A stretch of DNA of 64,000 bases. Origin: Arion vulgaris. Taxonomy: Eukaryota; Mollusca; Gastropoda; Stylommatophora; Arionidae. A program made the position numbers and the translations under genes. Shown in pieces: positions 1-11,299 of the stretch. The stretch spans positions 57,245,817 to 57,309,816 of the forward strand of contig CM036764.1 of NCBI GenBank assembly GCA_020796225.1, read 5' to 3'. Below the pieces are notes generated by a model. It searched no databases, was not told where the DNA came from, and was given only the letters and a program-made list of their open reading frames with translations. Numbering within the stretch: the first letter of the stretch is position 1; the number at the start of each line of letters is the position of its first letter.

Positions 1-734
1 TATCCTATGAGAAAGAAAAACCCGAGAATTGTTGGGGTGACATTTGTTTTGCATCAGCTTTCTTCTGTCTAGATTGTATCAATTTAATATTATCAACATT
101 GATCAATTGTCAGCTTAATGCGTTAAACACCTTACCTGCAAGTTTCCACCCAAGTGCTGCTAAATACGTTCACCAACACACTCTACCTGCAATTTTCCCA
201 CCCAAACGATGCCTAAATACGTTCACCAACACATTCTACCTGCAATTTTCCCATCCAACAATGCTGCTAAACCAGTTTGTCTCCCTCACTACGTGTCCTT
301 GTATGCCCAAGACGATACAAACTTAAAAAAGTAATGTAACAATACTGATATAATCATAGAGGTATTGGACACTTTACTTGTATAAAAAAACTGAGAATTG
401 TGTAATATATGAGCTAAAGTTATTTTTTAATATTAAAAACACAGAGATATATTGGTGTCCCAAAACATTGAATAAAATTACAAAGTCAGATTTTAGTTCA
501 GATACATTTAATACTGGTTTCTTTGAACGTATTTTTAACATCACATCAATGTATTCATTGAAAATGTTCAGACAAAAGGAAAATTTCTATCTTGTCGGGA
601 TAATTCATTTCACTTTTGTTGACTGTAAAATGTGATTGAAGAATGATAGAAGTAAGATTCAAATATTGATTTAGATGAACTTGTCTTTATTGTATTTTTA
701 ACGAACTTTAATATATATATCTACATTTTTCCCC
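1..734. other. Unassigned AT-rich DNA with a short tandem repeat
   Basis: About three imperfect copies of a 56-bp unit (ttcaccaacacactctacct...) lie at 120-275. I see no gene or recognisable transposon in the rest; the short open frames have no family signature. Confidence 0.6.
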
Positions 735-1085
735 GAAAGTTAAACTTTCAAGGGCATGCAAGTTTTTCTCCATACCGCTCTGTAATGGGTAACTTGTTCA
801 ATCTCTTCAATGGAATTGAGCCGGATATTTCTTGCTCTTTCAGGAAAGTTTTTTTTTGGATTTTTTTAAAGGCGTGCTATTTTTTTTGAACCTTTTTGAC
901 AAATTCAAGCTTGCTTTGATATTCTTTATCGTTTCTTTCATCTATCTTCTCAACATTTCTTTTGTGCCCACCACATTTATATCGTCCCCTTTCTATAACA
1001 GTTGTTTTAGTGGTTGACCAGATTTTTTTGATTGCACCTTCTCCGTATTTTGAATTTATATTCATTTTTTTTTTGCAGACATATT
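735..1085 (-). mobile_element. LINE-X 3' end fragment
   Basis: The antisense strand matches the LINE 3' regions at 30,825-31,700 and 43,610-43,790. Shared landmarks are 'atggaattgag', the 'cttataacagttgtt' stretch and 'agtggttgaccag'. Antisense translation gives a worn form of the C-terminal LINE segment written P-[PV]-T-T-V-I-[RK]-K-R-R-W-R-Y in better copies. Homopolymer T runs disturb the frame. Only the last few hundred bases of the element are present. It is a dead 5'-truncated copy. Confidence 0.6.
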
Positions 1086-1194
1086 TTTCATATATATTTA
1101 TACAGACATTTTCTTAAAATACACAAATTTTTTGAGAAAAAAGCAAATATGAATGAGTGTTTGATCTGGCATGATCTAGGGGTTTCCCATGCAA

Positions 1195-1625
1195 TCAAAT
1201 CACATACTAAAGTCGAAGAGTAAAAATGACTACACATCGAGGAAGATGCTGTTTTTTTACGATGGTTCTGTTAGGGGCACAGTCAAGGCATGGGCGTTTC
1301 AGAAAGGAAGGAAAAGTCATCAAAGATGCAAGTGGCACGTATACGACAACCCCCAAAGAGCAGACTATGGAGGTTATGGTGGTGACAAAATCTCGGGAAG
1401 GGCAAGATGCATACATTCACCACGCATGCCTGCCCCCGGACTTTTGAGCATGATACAGAAGATCAAGACCGGTTATGTGCGAAGACAGTGTATAGAATTT
1501 AATATAAAACCGTCAATGCAGATTTTTCCTTTCATCTTTGTCCCAGGTCAGGCTGGGGTGAAGGGCAATGGAAGCAGACGCATTGTCGGCAATACACCAT
1601 TGAAAAGGGTCTTATATAAGAAGCG
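1195..1625 (+). pseudogene. RNase H domain remnant of an I-like LINE
   Basis: RNase H domains of this kind remove the RNA strand during reverse transcription in I-group LINEs. 'YDGSVRGTVKAWAF' at about 1,256-1,298 holds the catalytic Asp-Gly-Ser opening. The stretch around 'ASGTYTTT' matches the copy at 40,840-41,060, where the same protein reads 'ASGAYTTTASSLTMEVWAV'. A later 'FIFVPGQAGVKGN' (about 1,534-1,572) is the usual VPGHAGV-GNE motif with His changed to Gln. Several frameshifts separate the pieces. It is a fragment, and the family is assigned by motif only. Confidence 0.65.
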
Positions 1626-1639
1626 ACATAATTAACGCC

Positions 1640-2265
1640 CCAAAAAAACAACGTTTTGAAGATTTAACGACGAAGATGGGATTTCTATCTCTTTGGGGTT
1701 TGCATACGATAGCGGCGGAAAGACGGGAAAATCACGAGAAAAAAACCCTAGATAATTAATAAACACCGAACGGGGTTGTTGCCTAAACACACTGAAATAT
1801 ATGCTTGGGAGGAGTTTGGGAAAAATTATGGACATGGCGATGAAGATGACCGTAAATGAACAATGAATCCCTTTTATACCATTCTCCCCCTTTCCTTAAC
1901 CCCACCTCTCTTTACTTCCCCTCTCAAGCCTGTGACCCATTGTGCATAGGTCAGCAAAAATGCACACCTTTCTTTCTAATATCTTTTAAAAAGAAAGAAA
2001 GATGGAATTTTGGGCACACCTTGAAGAAAATGATCAATGAATATCAAAGCAGGATTGCATTGGGATGAAAAGGATTCAAGAAAAAAAGGGCGACCAAGGA
2101 GCCCCTGAAATGAATTTTTGCGGGGAAGAGGCAGGAAATATCGGTCTCAGTTCCATGGAGGAGATTGAGCGAGTTGCCCAGGATAGAGCAGTATGGAAAA
2201 ATTCTTGCACCCCTATGTAACGTATAACGGCAGAGGGGAAAATTATTATTATTATTATTCCCCTA
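1640..2265 (+). mobile_element. RTE-type LINE C-terminal fragment with (att)n tail
   Basis: At about 2,080-2,220 the forward frames show 'KKGRPR' and then 'EEIERVAQDRAVWK'. This is the usual end of RTE-group pol proteins (K-R-G-R-P-...; A-Q-D-R-..-W-K). A short att microsatellite follows at 2,246-2,260, as expected of an RTE-like 3' tail. The part before 2,080 is too degraded to assign. It is a dead fragment. Confidence 0.5.
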
Positions 2266-2369
2266 ATCGTGTCTATTATAAAACTGTTTTCTATCTGTGA
2301 GTAATGTCTTTCAGTTTTTTTTCCATTAATCTCTTCTTGTTCGTTTTAAGTCCCCAATCTGGTTTGTCG

Positions 2370-2835
2370 TTTGTCCCTTGATGTCCATCTCATTACAGTT
2401 AGTCCCGTGCGAATAAATACACGATCCATCCCCATATATTTTGGGATAATGTTGATCATATTCTTAGTACATCATTTTTTTTGTTCCGGGCACCCAGGAG
2501 GGGAAAATAACGAGCTGATAGTTTGGGCTGGCTTAGCTCTATCAGGGGGAGCTGCAATGGATCAAGTGAATTTTCACCATTGAAAGAGTTTTCCGAACAG
2601 AGGATTTTCGGGGCGGAATCACACTCGCTGACCAGATTAAAAGAGGGGGGGGTCAATATTGGTGCAGGCCGAAAAGAACCACATACTAAAAGAAAGAGAT
2701 TGATTAATCAACATCAAACTGGCGTGTTGGGACGCTGAACGCGCGGGATTTGTTAAAGCGGAATGGGAGCACCGGGATATGCCCGGGAGTGTTATGATGA
2801 TAGTCCCAATAACTGATAATATCATTTTACTGCAT
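2370..2835 (+). mobile_element. 3' end of an I-like (RNase H) LINE
   Basis: This stretch aligns along its length with 41,120-41,478, including 'gagctgata', 'gaccagatt', 'ggtcaatattggtgcag' and 'gattgattaatcaacatc'. It ends in the same 'ataactgataa' tail. It encodes the end of the RNase H domain (a worn V-P-G-H-x-G motif at about 2,478) and the tail region. It carries more homopolymer runs than the 41-kb copy (for example eight G at 2,646-2,653). It is a separate copy from the RNase H piece at 1.2-1.6 kb, because the VPGH segment occurs in both. Confidence 0.65.
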
Positions 2836-2839
2836 ATAG

Positions 2840-3165
2840 TTTTAGCAATACTAACATTTGAAGAGAGAATTAGAAAATAACTAATCTTTTTTAAAAGTTA
2901 ATTGAATGTTTTAAAAAACAAAGTCTGAGAAAACAAAAAATGAATATAAACGGGGATGAATTAAAAGAGGTGGTTAGATCAGAGAAATGACCTGTCAATC
3001 ACTAGTAACAATGTTAAAAAAGAAAAGTTGGGATAGGGAGCATACTCTGAGAAGAAATAATCAAAGAATGACAAAACAAAAAGTGAGAGGGGGTTGGGAG
3101 GGGGATGTGGGGTGAAGATTTTTGGATCATTGGGGTAAACAGACTGATAGAAGCAAGTATAAACA
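2840..3165. other. Unassigned AT-rich DNA
   Basis: No gene, inverted repeat or transposon signature was seen between the LINE end and the repeat that flanks the Polinton. Confidence 0.6.
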
Positions 3166-3319
3166 ATACAATTCAATGAAAGAAGTTGAAAATTTGCCCA
3201 AGATGGAGGTTAAAGATATTGCTTACAGGTCATGTAAAGTATAACAGTGAGATAAGAATGAAAACAATGAAAAATTTAAAAAATTTGCCCAAAATGGAGG
3301 GTTAAAGATTTGCTCTATG
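3165..3319 (+). repeat. 97-bp tandem repeat, left flank of the Polinton
   Basis: One full unit ('caattcaatgaaagaagttg...' to 'aacagtgagataag') is followed by a second, broken unit ending in 'gctctatga'. The same unit in the same orientation lies right of the element at 15,522-15,650. The Polinton therefore appears to have inserted into a pre-existing tandem repeat. The second unit breaks off at the inferred left boundary. Confidence 0.7.
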
Positions 3320-4265
3320 AATAATATCATGTTCCCTACATAAAATTAGGGCAAATAGTAAGGAGGAAGGATATACTCATAGTCGTTCCTAGTAGTCGGA
3401 TAGGAGCAACCCCAAAAAAGGGATTTACAAAGGGGAGATAATATTGGTTTATATAAGGGGAGATAACTTGTAGATTATTAACAGTGAGATGTTTTTTATT
3501 ATATAGGGGGGTACTTCCCCCCCATTTGGGGGGACTAATAGGCTTTATTAAAGGATATACGAATCCTACCACCCTTAATAAAAGTAATATACTCCAGAAA
3601 AAGTAATATATATTAGGGAGATTTTTTTGTTAAAAAAATCGAAATTTTTTTATTTAGATATGTATTATATAAAATTTTTTTTTGGAAAATCGAAAATTTT
3701 TTAAAAAATATTATATTTGTCAAATTTTTTTTTTTAATGGGGAAATATAAAAATCGATAAATTATTATTTTTTTTTTTTTGGGGGGATTTTTAAGGGTTT
3801 ACCATAAGCTATTTAGATATGAGAATATTTTTTTATATAAGTGTGTATGTGTGGTTGTATATATAAAAGGGAAGGGGTAAAGGGAAGAATTTATATGTTA
3901 AGGTATATGATAAGTATTACTTATGGGAGGGATGTGTATTTAGGTCAATATTTTAAAAAGCTCTTTTTTTAGCTTTGCCCATACCAGTAATTTACTATGG
4001 ATACATATATACATATACAAGGAGAGACAGGTATACATTTGAAAATAAAAAACCTTTTTGTGAATAAACGATATTTTTATTAAAATACATATATAGGATA
4101 TAAAAAACCTTTAAAAAAATGAAATTTTTCACCCGTTGTAAGGCTATAATACTAAACGAGAGGAAAACCCGACATATGATATATAAAAACGGTTGTGCGT
4201 ATATAAGTTAGCATTAACTAGCTATGGATCCTAGGTGGAAACATCCATTTACAGGGCTTATAGCG
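3320..4265. repeat. Polinton left terminal inverted repeat
   Basis: It matches the reverse complement of 14,466-15,521 through landmarks such as 'gtagtcggataggagcaa', 'ggatatactcat', 'ataagttagcatta' and 'actatggatcct' or close variants. The inner limit is where the two arms stop agreeing, near 'catttacag'. The left arm has many longer A, T and G runs (for example at 3,719-3,785) and is about 100 bp shorter overall than the right arm. Confidence 0.85.
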
Positions 4266-5110
4266 AGCCCAACCGGTAGCTGAAAAACCTTTTTTTGGCC
4301 CAAGTTTTGCCCCATCTACCTAACATTGTCGTCCCTACCCCAGATGAGATTATATTGTGTTACGAAGAATGGAAACATTACGAAAATATAAAGGGGTGCC
4401 CAATTTATCAAAGTTCTGCCAGATATGGACCAATGGGGGGGGGATAGCGGGGTTGTTTTTTTGGACCATCTAATGTCCGAAACAGGGAAAAATACCTAAA
4501 TTATTTACAAAAGGGTGTCACCATCGCAACATTAGCGCTATTATTGTAAAAACTTATTTGGAAAAATAAAGAACAACGGCAAGTTTAAATTCCTTACATA
4601 GTGTTTTTTTAAAACCCGCAGAGGCCCCAATTCCCAAACGGAACAGATGTACCTGGGGGGTATCATGTCCAAGAAAGTTTTAAAGACGCTACATCGTCAC
4701 TACATGGTTATTTGTTATTCGACCTTCGACAAAAACACCGATCAGTTGAGGTTGGTGGGATATTTTCCGACAAGAAAAATTTTTTTTCCGTCCCCAAGTA
4801 AAAGAATGGCCGAACTATGAAACAGACTGCGAAATGCTGCGATTCTTAGGTGGGGAACCAAAGGCTGTGAAGGCTATAATGAAAAAAGCTTCCATAGAGC
4901 TAGTACGAACGCTTTGTGAATGTTTTACAGCTTGTTAAAGGTAATGTTCCACTTACATCGGCTCAAAAACCGATTGGGGGGCATTAAAACAGTCTAAACA
5001 ATCACACAAAAAATTGTCCAAAAAAGGCAAAGAGATCCTTCAACAAGGCGGTTCATATGCGCTTTTTGAGTCATATATTAAACCCAAAAGGCGTTTGGTA
5101 GGTTAACCAT
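4266..5110 (+). pseudogene. Polinton-associated small ORF ('KGNVPLTS' protein), frameshifted
   Basis: A short basic protein with this motif commonly accompanies Polintons in invertebrate genomes; its job is not established. At about 4,896-5,060 the frames show 'ELVRTLCECF' followed by 'KGNVPLTSAQK' and a lysine-rich, heptad-like stretch ending 'KEILQQGG'. A premature stop lies between the first two pieces. The sequence at 4,280-4,890 may hold its N-terminus or another gene, but I cannot read it through the frameshifts. It lies just inside the left arm, before the integrase. The assignment is from memory of the family. Confidence 0.55.
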
Positions 5111-5560
5111 TGTAAGAAAATGCTATTGATTGATCCCCGTTTGCAGAGTCTATGAACAAAACAATACGCACCACCCCCACACCTTTAAAAGATAACCTAC
5201 GGGGTTTAGATGACCAAAAGCAAAAGTCTTAGAACGAGAAGATTTGTTGCGACGACAAAACAGACTGTATCTGCAAATGTTTCAGCCTTTTTAACTGTAT
5301 AGCTAGTACAGAAACAAGTCCCAGGGTTATTGAATCAAACCACCCCCACCTATCCCAACTAGTGAACATCAACAACTCTTACCGACAACCCCGTTACTTA
5401 AAGCTGAAGACGGACAAAGTCTTCAGTCGTCCCCAGGGTTGATATTTCAGACAAAGTAAAGAGACACCCCGGGTCTCCTCCAAATCTCTGAACGGGAAAA
5501 AGAAGAGAAGATTTCAACTCCCAAAAGGGGGGAAAAAGGTCCTCGAATAAGTACGATTTT
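5111..5560 (+). pseudogene. Second Polinton-associated small ORF, frameshifted
   Basis: This begins about 20 bases after the previous gene's likely end with a readable 'KKMLLIDPRLQSL' at about 5,117-5,155. A charged segment with 'LEREDLL' follows near 5,230. Invertebrate Polintons often carry a gene with an M-[VL]-[LI]-D-P-R opening and an E-R-x-D-L repeat between the KGNVPL gene and the integrase, and the order here fits. Function is unknown. Stops break it after the opening and again near 5,230. Confidence 0.45.
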
Positions 5561-5564
5561 TAAA

Positions 5565-6445
5565 AAATGGTACTTGAGCCGAATGGACCGGAGCGTATGG
5601 AGGGGGGTGGTTTAAGAGAAGCGGGAAAATTTTGTGCAAAGAATTAAGGAATGGTTTTCCCAGGATGGGATCTTACATAAAACCCGTGCGTAATTTTAAA
5701 AGACGCCCTACCGAACTGGGGGGAAAACCAACAGTTCCAAGCCCATCTAACGCCGAAATTGAAAGCACAATGACGGTTTTTATTAGGGGGTGTATAGGGG
5801 TATTCAGTAAATACGTGTGGGCGATTCCATAAAAACTAAAACGGGGGAAAAAATTTGGGGACCCATGGTATAACTTTTTCTGCGCAAACCATACATCTTC
5901 CCAGATAAAGGGTCGGGTTTTTCAACAAAACATTTTGAACTTTTTAAGAGGGGGGTACATTTTTACTACCGAAAACGATGACGTAAAAACCACTTGGGAG
6001 AGCGATTTAACAGGGCCTTGAAAGAAAACTGTGGCGGTACTTTTAAAAACCAACAAACTTCGATATATCCATGATGTCGACCGCTACACAACTACAATGG
6101 TTTGTATCATCAGATTCATGACCCAGGCATTAATATTGGAACCAAAAGCGTTTGGGAAAAGTATTTGACCCCACGTCATCGGAAAAAAGCGTTTAAAAAA
6201 GAGGATCGAGTCAGGGTCAGTCAAAAAACAACTTTTAAAAAGGGGGATACACCTGCGTGGGAAAAGGAAATGTTTTCCGTTAGTCGAGAAAAAAAACAAT
6301 GGTAACTAAGATTAAAGATGATTTGGGCTGAACGAAAAGGGTTCTTTTTTAAAAAAGGCTACAAAAATTCGCCACAAAAAAGTGTATCGAATCGAGTCGA
6401 TTCTAAAGAAGTCTATCATTGGCGTAAATAAAAGTATTTAGTTAC
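5565..6445 (+). pseudogene. Retroviral-type (rve) integrase of the Polinton, frameshifted
   Basis: Polinton integrases share the DDE fold of retroviral and Ty3 integrases and insert the element with a 6-bp target duplication. Readable pieces in order are 'KPVRNFKRRP' (about 5,678-5,708), 'GVFSKYVWAIP' (about 5,799-5,830, the core strand after the first catalytic Asp) and 'VWEKYLTPRHRKKAFK' with 'EDRVRVSQKTTFKKG' (6,150-6,245). The last is the C-terminal SH3/chromo-like tail typical of Polinton integrases. At least three frame changes separate them. I cannot place all three acidic residues securely. This is the clearest Polinton gene in the window apart from the protease. Confidence 0.8.
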
Positions 6446-7465
6446 GTGGTTTGGATATAACTCTACATTCAACAGTTGATTTCAAAAAATTCAAACCAGA
6501 TATGACGACTAGCGATAGGAAGCAAAACCGTAAAAAAACTACATCGTTTTGGAAAAGTAGGGGCAGGTTTAAAAACCCCCTTTTTTTGGGAAATTGCTTC
6601 CGCGACGAACCAGTCTTTATATTTAGATGGTGTTAATTGAGTCATCGGTGTATCATTTTTAATAGCACAGGGGTCCCACGGGGAAAAATTTGACAGTTCT
6701 TTTCAGGGCTGGGTTACATGCACCTAATCCTAAAAAGCCAAGACCAGCGATCAATCAACTGAGTTTTTTCGTCCCTTGGACAATGCCTCCTCTTTAAAAT
6801 TTTTCCAGACAACGAGCCTGGCCACTTTTTTTCAAACTACCTCAGACTATTGATTTATCATCGCAGTACAAATTCCTGGGGGACATTCAATTTCCCAAAT
6901 ACGTATTTTAACATTTTGGCGTGGGGTTTGGTTGAATATACACTATCCAAAAAAAAATGCAGAAAAGGTAAACAACCTATAATCATTATCGCCTGGTTTA
7001 AAATCACCAGAAAGGGGTTATCGATACGTTAAACAAATTGCTAATAGGATTCGAGGGTGGTGAGAAGCCCCTGGTTCCATTGGAAAAGGTGGGAAAAGGG
7101 GGATCTTAAAAATTTTTGAAAAAGGTGCCCAAGTTATCCTTATGACTGTTGACACATATTTTTTCTTTTCCACATCCCAAGATAAGATGCTAACCCAGTA
7201 GTAGAAGGGGGAAATTTTAAGTAAACCAGAGCCAAAAAAAAATTGGTGTACTTGACCTAGTAGCCCCTCGAAAGTCGGAACGTTATGGTACCCTATTACG
7301 CACTGTTCCTATTTTGACAGGCTTCGGCGTCAGCATTTCGTATTTATGACAAACCCCTACGGGCGTGAGTTTTTTTTTTTCGACACTGTAAATGTTTAAC
7401 CAACGATATGGGAAAACTATCCCATTCAAGGGTGGGGAAGTCGATAACGTTATATTTTTTCCCCG
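6446..7465 (+). pseudogene. Penton/fibre-like Polinton structural protein, frameshifted
   Basis: Many animal Polintons carry a protein of this type between the integrase and the pVI-like gene, and it is thought to be a virion surface component. The clearest piece is 'TIDLSSQYKFLGDIQFPK' in one frame at about 6,846-6,900. Polinton homologues have a 'P-x-T-I-D-L-...-E-I-x-F-P' segment here. The C-terminal part, near 7,400-7,450, matches the usual T/N-D-x-G-x-P-I-P-F...ending only loosely and across frames. The first 350 bases are uncertain. Role and boundaries are inferred from gene order plus this motif. Confidence 0.5.
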
Positions 7466-7885
7466 AAAAAATTTTGATCTGGAATAAAAATAGTGAGGCG
7501 CCCGTTACCCGGGGAAATCCTGAGCTTTCGAAAACTTTTTCTGTACTCGCTGGAACGGGTTCGGGGTTTTTAGGTGGGGAAGTCAACAGGGTGATTGGGA
7601 GTTTCTTTGGGGGGTTTTGGGGCCCTGGTTCTCCGGGTTAAAGAAGGGGGTAAAGCCTTATTAGGGGAAAGGGGTAGGTACTGGTTTAAAATTGCCCGGA
7701 TGCTTTGCTGGTAGGAAATTGGGACTCATTTAAAACCACCCAAAAAACGGGGAAAAATATGCCAAGGTCCTCACCACTGGGTAACCAATCAGGTAGTGGA
7801 ATTAGAAGGAAGTTGAATTTTCCCCCCAGGGGGAAACCCCTTTTTAAAAAAAATAAAACGGAATGCCCAGCCTCGTCAACTCATT
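7466..7885 (+). pseudogene. pVI/minor-capsid-like Polinton protein, frameshifted
   Basis: A glycine-rich opening, 'GTGSGFLGGEVNRVIGSFFGG' in part at about 7,552-7,612, leads into a lysine-rich, Gly/Ala-poor C-terminal region ending near 7,885. Polinton minor capsid proteins resembling adenovirus pVI/pX start with a G-x-G-[IVL]-G-[SG]-[FL]-F-x-x-L-F stretch and end in basic repeats. Several indels break the basic part. It lies immediately upstream of the capsid gene, the usual Polinton position. The assignment is moderate and from pattern memory. Confidence 0.5.
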
Positions 7886-9080
7886 AGAAACTCAAGACCA
7901 ACCAAAACGGATTCGGATATTTTGAATAATTCCTATACCCCCAACTCGGAATGTCTTCACTCTGGTTTGGGGTTTATTTGAAAAACCCCCCAAACAGCCG
8001 GAGGAGGGTCGTTTTTAGAGATAATCCCGCTTCTTAAGCCGCAAAACCCGGATGTAGGGGGAACTTTGGGTCTTTTTAATACCTTTCTGCACTCGAGCCA
8101 AAGTCACCTTACGTAAAGGGGGCAAAATTTCCTCCAGATCAAGTCGCGCCCGTCAACTATTAACATAGCTTATTTTTCAAGTTGACGTTTCCCAAAAACG
8201 ATAATTTTTATCACTTTTGAAAAAAACAATTGACTACTTTGGGAAGGGCGTTGAACTAGGGAAGGGAAAAAGGACATTTATCTCCTCCTTTTTCCCCAAC
8301 CCAAAAGATTGGCGCGCAGGGGGATGCTAACCGGCCAAAAAAACGCCAAAATTGGGCAATAAATTAATATGATGGTCGTTTTTCATCGGGAAAATTTGTC
8401 CCAAAACCGCTACATGCTAAAGGGGTTGATGAAAAAAATTTAAAATCACACCTTTAAAGACGTATTCAAACTTATTGCACAACCCTGGGTTGGGTTAAAT
8501 AATTATAACCCCTGCCCGGTAGTTTGAAAAGCCCCAATTTAAACTGGCTATTTCCCCAGCCCACGAGAAAGCGCAACAATTAATAACGCCAAGACCCCTT
8601 AAAAAGGGTTTTAATTAAAAAACAGCTATTTTAAAAAGGGAAAGTTATCGCCCCAGGGAAAACCTTTCCCGAGTCAAACTCCCCCCCGCGTGTGGTTTAA
8701 ATAAAACGACGGCCTTTTTCGGTTCACAAGGCAAACCTTCAACTTCCCAAAAATTTTGACATTTTAACTTTCCATTGATGGTGGAGTTTTAAGGGGAAAA
8801 AACTAACGATGGACTTTAAAACAAACATACTTAGGCTTTTTTGTATAAACGGGGGTGGGGCTGATTGGGAAAGGACGCCAAAAGGGGTTGGGCAATAGAA
8901 ACTTTAAGAATGGTATCTTGAGCCTTTTTATCGCCCAGTCTTTGCGGCGATCATTAGATTTAAAACAGGTCCCCTTGAAAATGGAAATTAAATTGCTGTT
9001 CGTTTGACAAACTGCGGTTATAGTTTAGCTGAACAAGATGCCATTCTCGAAATTTTTAAAACACCAAGTTTGTTTTATTG
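7866..9080 (+). pseudogene. Polinton major capsid protein (double jelly-roll), heavily frameshifted
   Basis: The gene would encode the hexon-like double jelly-roll capsid subunit. Recognisable pieces follow the order of Polinton capsid proteins. An L-F-x-x-F-L-H-S-like segment lies at about 8,065-8,100. A C-terminal block at about 8,700-9,050 includes 'NKHT' (8,821-8,835), 'PSLCGDH' (8,936-8,956) and the 'KMEIK' environment near 8,980. These fall in different frames with many stops, so no intact domain can be read. The span of about 1.2 kb is near the 1.3-1.5 kb usual for the family. The capsid identity is inferred from these blocks and from its place between the pVI-like and protease genes. 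Confidence 0.55.
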
Positions 9081-9082
9081 TC

Positions 9083-9535
9083 TTAAACGGAAAATGAAAA
9101 ATAAGTAGTACGGATAATTCTCGCCGACCTTTTTTTTCTTTTGTTGTAAAATCTTTCCTTGCATAAAATTTCTACCATATTGATCGAAATAAATCTGCTT
9201 ACATAGTAAAAACGATTACAGAAACCCGGGGCCCTTGGGTGGGTTTTTATTACGATTAGGGCGATTTGAAAAATTTGATTCATTTGGCCTACCACCCACC
9301 ACTGATATTACACATTTTATCGAACATAACTCCCCTAACCTTTTTTACAATCCCCCTGTTTTACAAGACATTTTTAACACCTGGGACGCGCTTTTATTTC
9401 ATAAAATTAAGGCTCAAGATTTAAAAATTTCTAGCTTCTCCTACCGTTTTCCCCCCTCACATCGAAGTAATCAACATATAATGTTCTCGATTATTGTTTT
9501 TCAAAACCAGAAATGTTTTGATTGTTGAAACAAGT
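9083..9535 (+). pseudogene. Adenain-like cysteine protease of the Polinton
   Basis: Adenain-like (C5/C48-clan) proteases process capsid precursors in adenoviruses and are a standard Polinton gene. 'KSAYIVKTITET' (about 9,189-9,224) precedes a damaged catalytic-His region. 'FEKFDSFGLPPTTDI' (about 9,266-9,310) is the F-D-S-[FY]-G-x-P-P block that contains the active-site Asp in this family. The catalytic Cys region would lie near 9,440-9,530, where frames shift and the motif 'S-x-x-C-G' is not visible. The family's usual length (130-200 aa) fits the span. An early in-frame stop lies just after the likely start. Confidence 0.7.
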
Positions 9536-11190
9536 CACGTATCTAATGACCGCACCACTGGTATAAGAAAAAATCTGTGGATCGAAAAGGTGTTTTCCCC
9601 GAAAGATGCTTTCAGCTCCAACCAACTGGGGATACATGACAGAGGCGTAAATGTTTAAACCCTGAAGGTTTCAAAGTTTCAACTGTACGGGTTTTAGAGG
9701 ACACAAAGTTATTTGGCCCTTCTTTTGGGGAGTCTGAACTAAAATTTCCTCAAAGTCGGTCTTTCATGAATCGTCGGGGTTTGAAAAACCGTCACTTCAA
9801 CGGATACTCCGAATTTGGACACAGCAGCAAAAACAGCTAACAAAAGCACAACTTGTTCTGCCATGCGTGCAACTAACAAACACCCACAAACGTGAGTAAC
9901 CAGACGTTGTGTTACGATACCACCAACTACCAACTCTTCTACAACGTCAGCCGGTTAATCCTATAAACAAACAGAAAAAAAAAACCCCGTGAAACTTACT
10001 AACATCACAAAGTTCCCGGGCCCATGATAAACAAACTGTTCCAGTCGACAAAAAGCCCCAAAAAGTCTCGCAAACAAAAATATGAATATAAATGTTGGGT
10101 GTTGCTTTTTCGATGTTGTAAAAAAAATTTTATAAAAACCCAAAAAAAAATTTTTCCTTGCAATTTATTTTTGGTGTATACGGTTGTATTTAAAAAGTTT
10201 AATTTTTCTATTTTGAATGTATTTCCCTTACCCTTTTCTTTTTCAATTGTTTTTCCAAAAACAAGTTTGAACTTGTTTGTGCAAAAAAAGAAATTGGCAA
10301 ATTTCAAAGTTCCCCTGTTGTCAAATAAAACTTTGTTCCCAAAATGAGTTTATCGACAATTTTAAAAAATTTTCCCTTTTCAAATATCCATACAACAATT
10401 TTCAAGAAAATAGTCATAAGTGAAAACAGGGTGGCCCAATTTGAGCATAAATTAAAAATATAACCGAATTTATCATCATCGCTTTTCTAACATATAACGA
10501 ATTTCGAGAGATATAGGCGTGTTATATTTTATATTCCCTTTTTTATGAATCGCTGCGGTATATAAAAGTTTTGGGGTTATCAGAATTATTTTCGGGTAGG
10601 GATAAGGGCACTTTTAGACCAAAGGGAAAAAAACTACGAATATTCAACAAATAAAACAAAATTCAAATGTAAGTTTTTTTTTTTTATTTAAACAACATAG
10701 TTTTCCCCAAAATTTTAAAAAAGACAAAACCTTGAGGTAGTCCACCTGTCTCGAAAAAATTTTTCGAATGCATCCCAGCCCCTTGTTTGAAACCACGTAC
10801 CTACTTGTCACCAATGTATTTACCAACAAGAAAGACATTTTTCAGGTTCATCAACGTTTACACTACGTTGTAGAATTAGCAATCAGATGGTTACCAGATG
10901 AAAAACCCAAGGCACAGCGACTATCCGTCCCCATTTTAACGACCATCTTCCAAAACCATCCTCCCATGAGGAAAAACCGGTGGTGGGGAGGCTTGCGTCT
11001 CCAATGATACGGAAAGGGGGGAACTTATGTTCCCCGGGAAAGGGTTTCCGGGGGTCACTGGGAGGGGACAGACGAACATGGCCCCGGTCCCCCAGGTTGG
11101 GGGTTGGGGATAAAGATCCCATCCTTTAAAAAAAAAAGGGGAAACAACAACAAACATACAACCCATCTACGGGTAACCCCAAATCATTGC
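9536..11190. other. Unassigned Polinton interior
   Basis: This stretch lies between the protease and the nested LINE and is full of homopolymer runs. Open frames up to about 107 codons exist on both strands (for example 10,024-10,347 +), but none shows a PolB YxDTDS motif or a GxxGxGKT ATPase motif that I can see. A Cys/His-containing patch near 9,850-9,920 (+) could be a PolB N-terminal remnant, but this is weak. Confidence 0.5.
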
Positions 11191-11299
11191 TCACATGACT
11201 GGAAGTGGTGAAAACCAAAAGGGAAACTCTTTTTGAGGACGGAAGTCCTAATGCCAAAAACCCAAAACCAGAATTGAGTGGGAAAGTAAGAACAATGTA

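Noticed and set aside
9739..9933. Packaging ATPase or membrane protein of the Polinton on the antisense strand
   Set aside because: The frame is hydrophobic, but no P-loop (G-x-x-G-x-G-K-[ST]) is visible on either strand and Polinton ATPases are not membrane proteins of this size.
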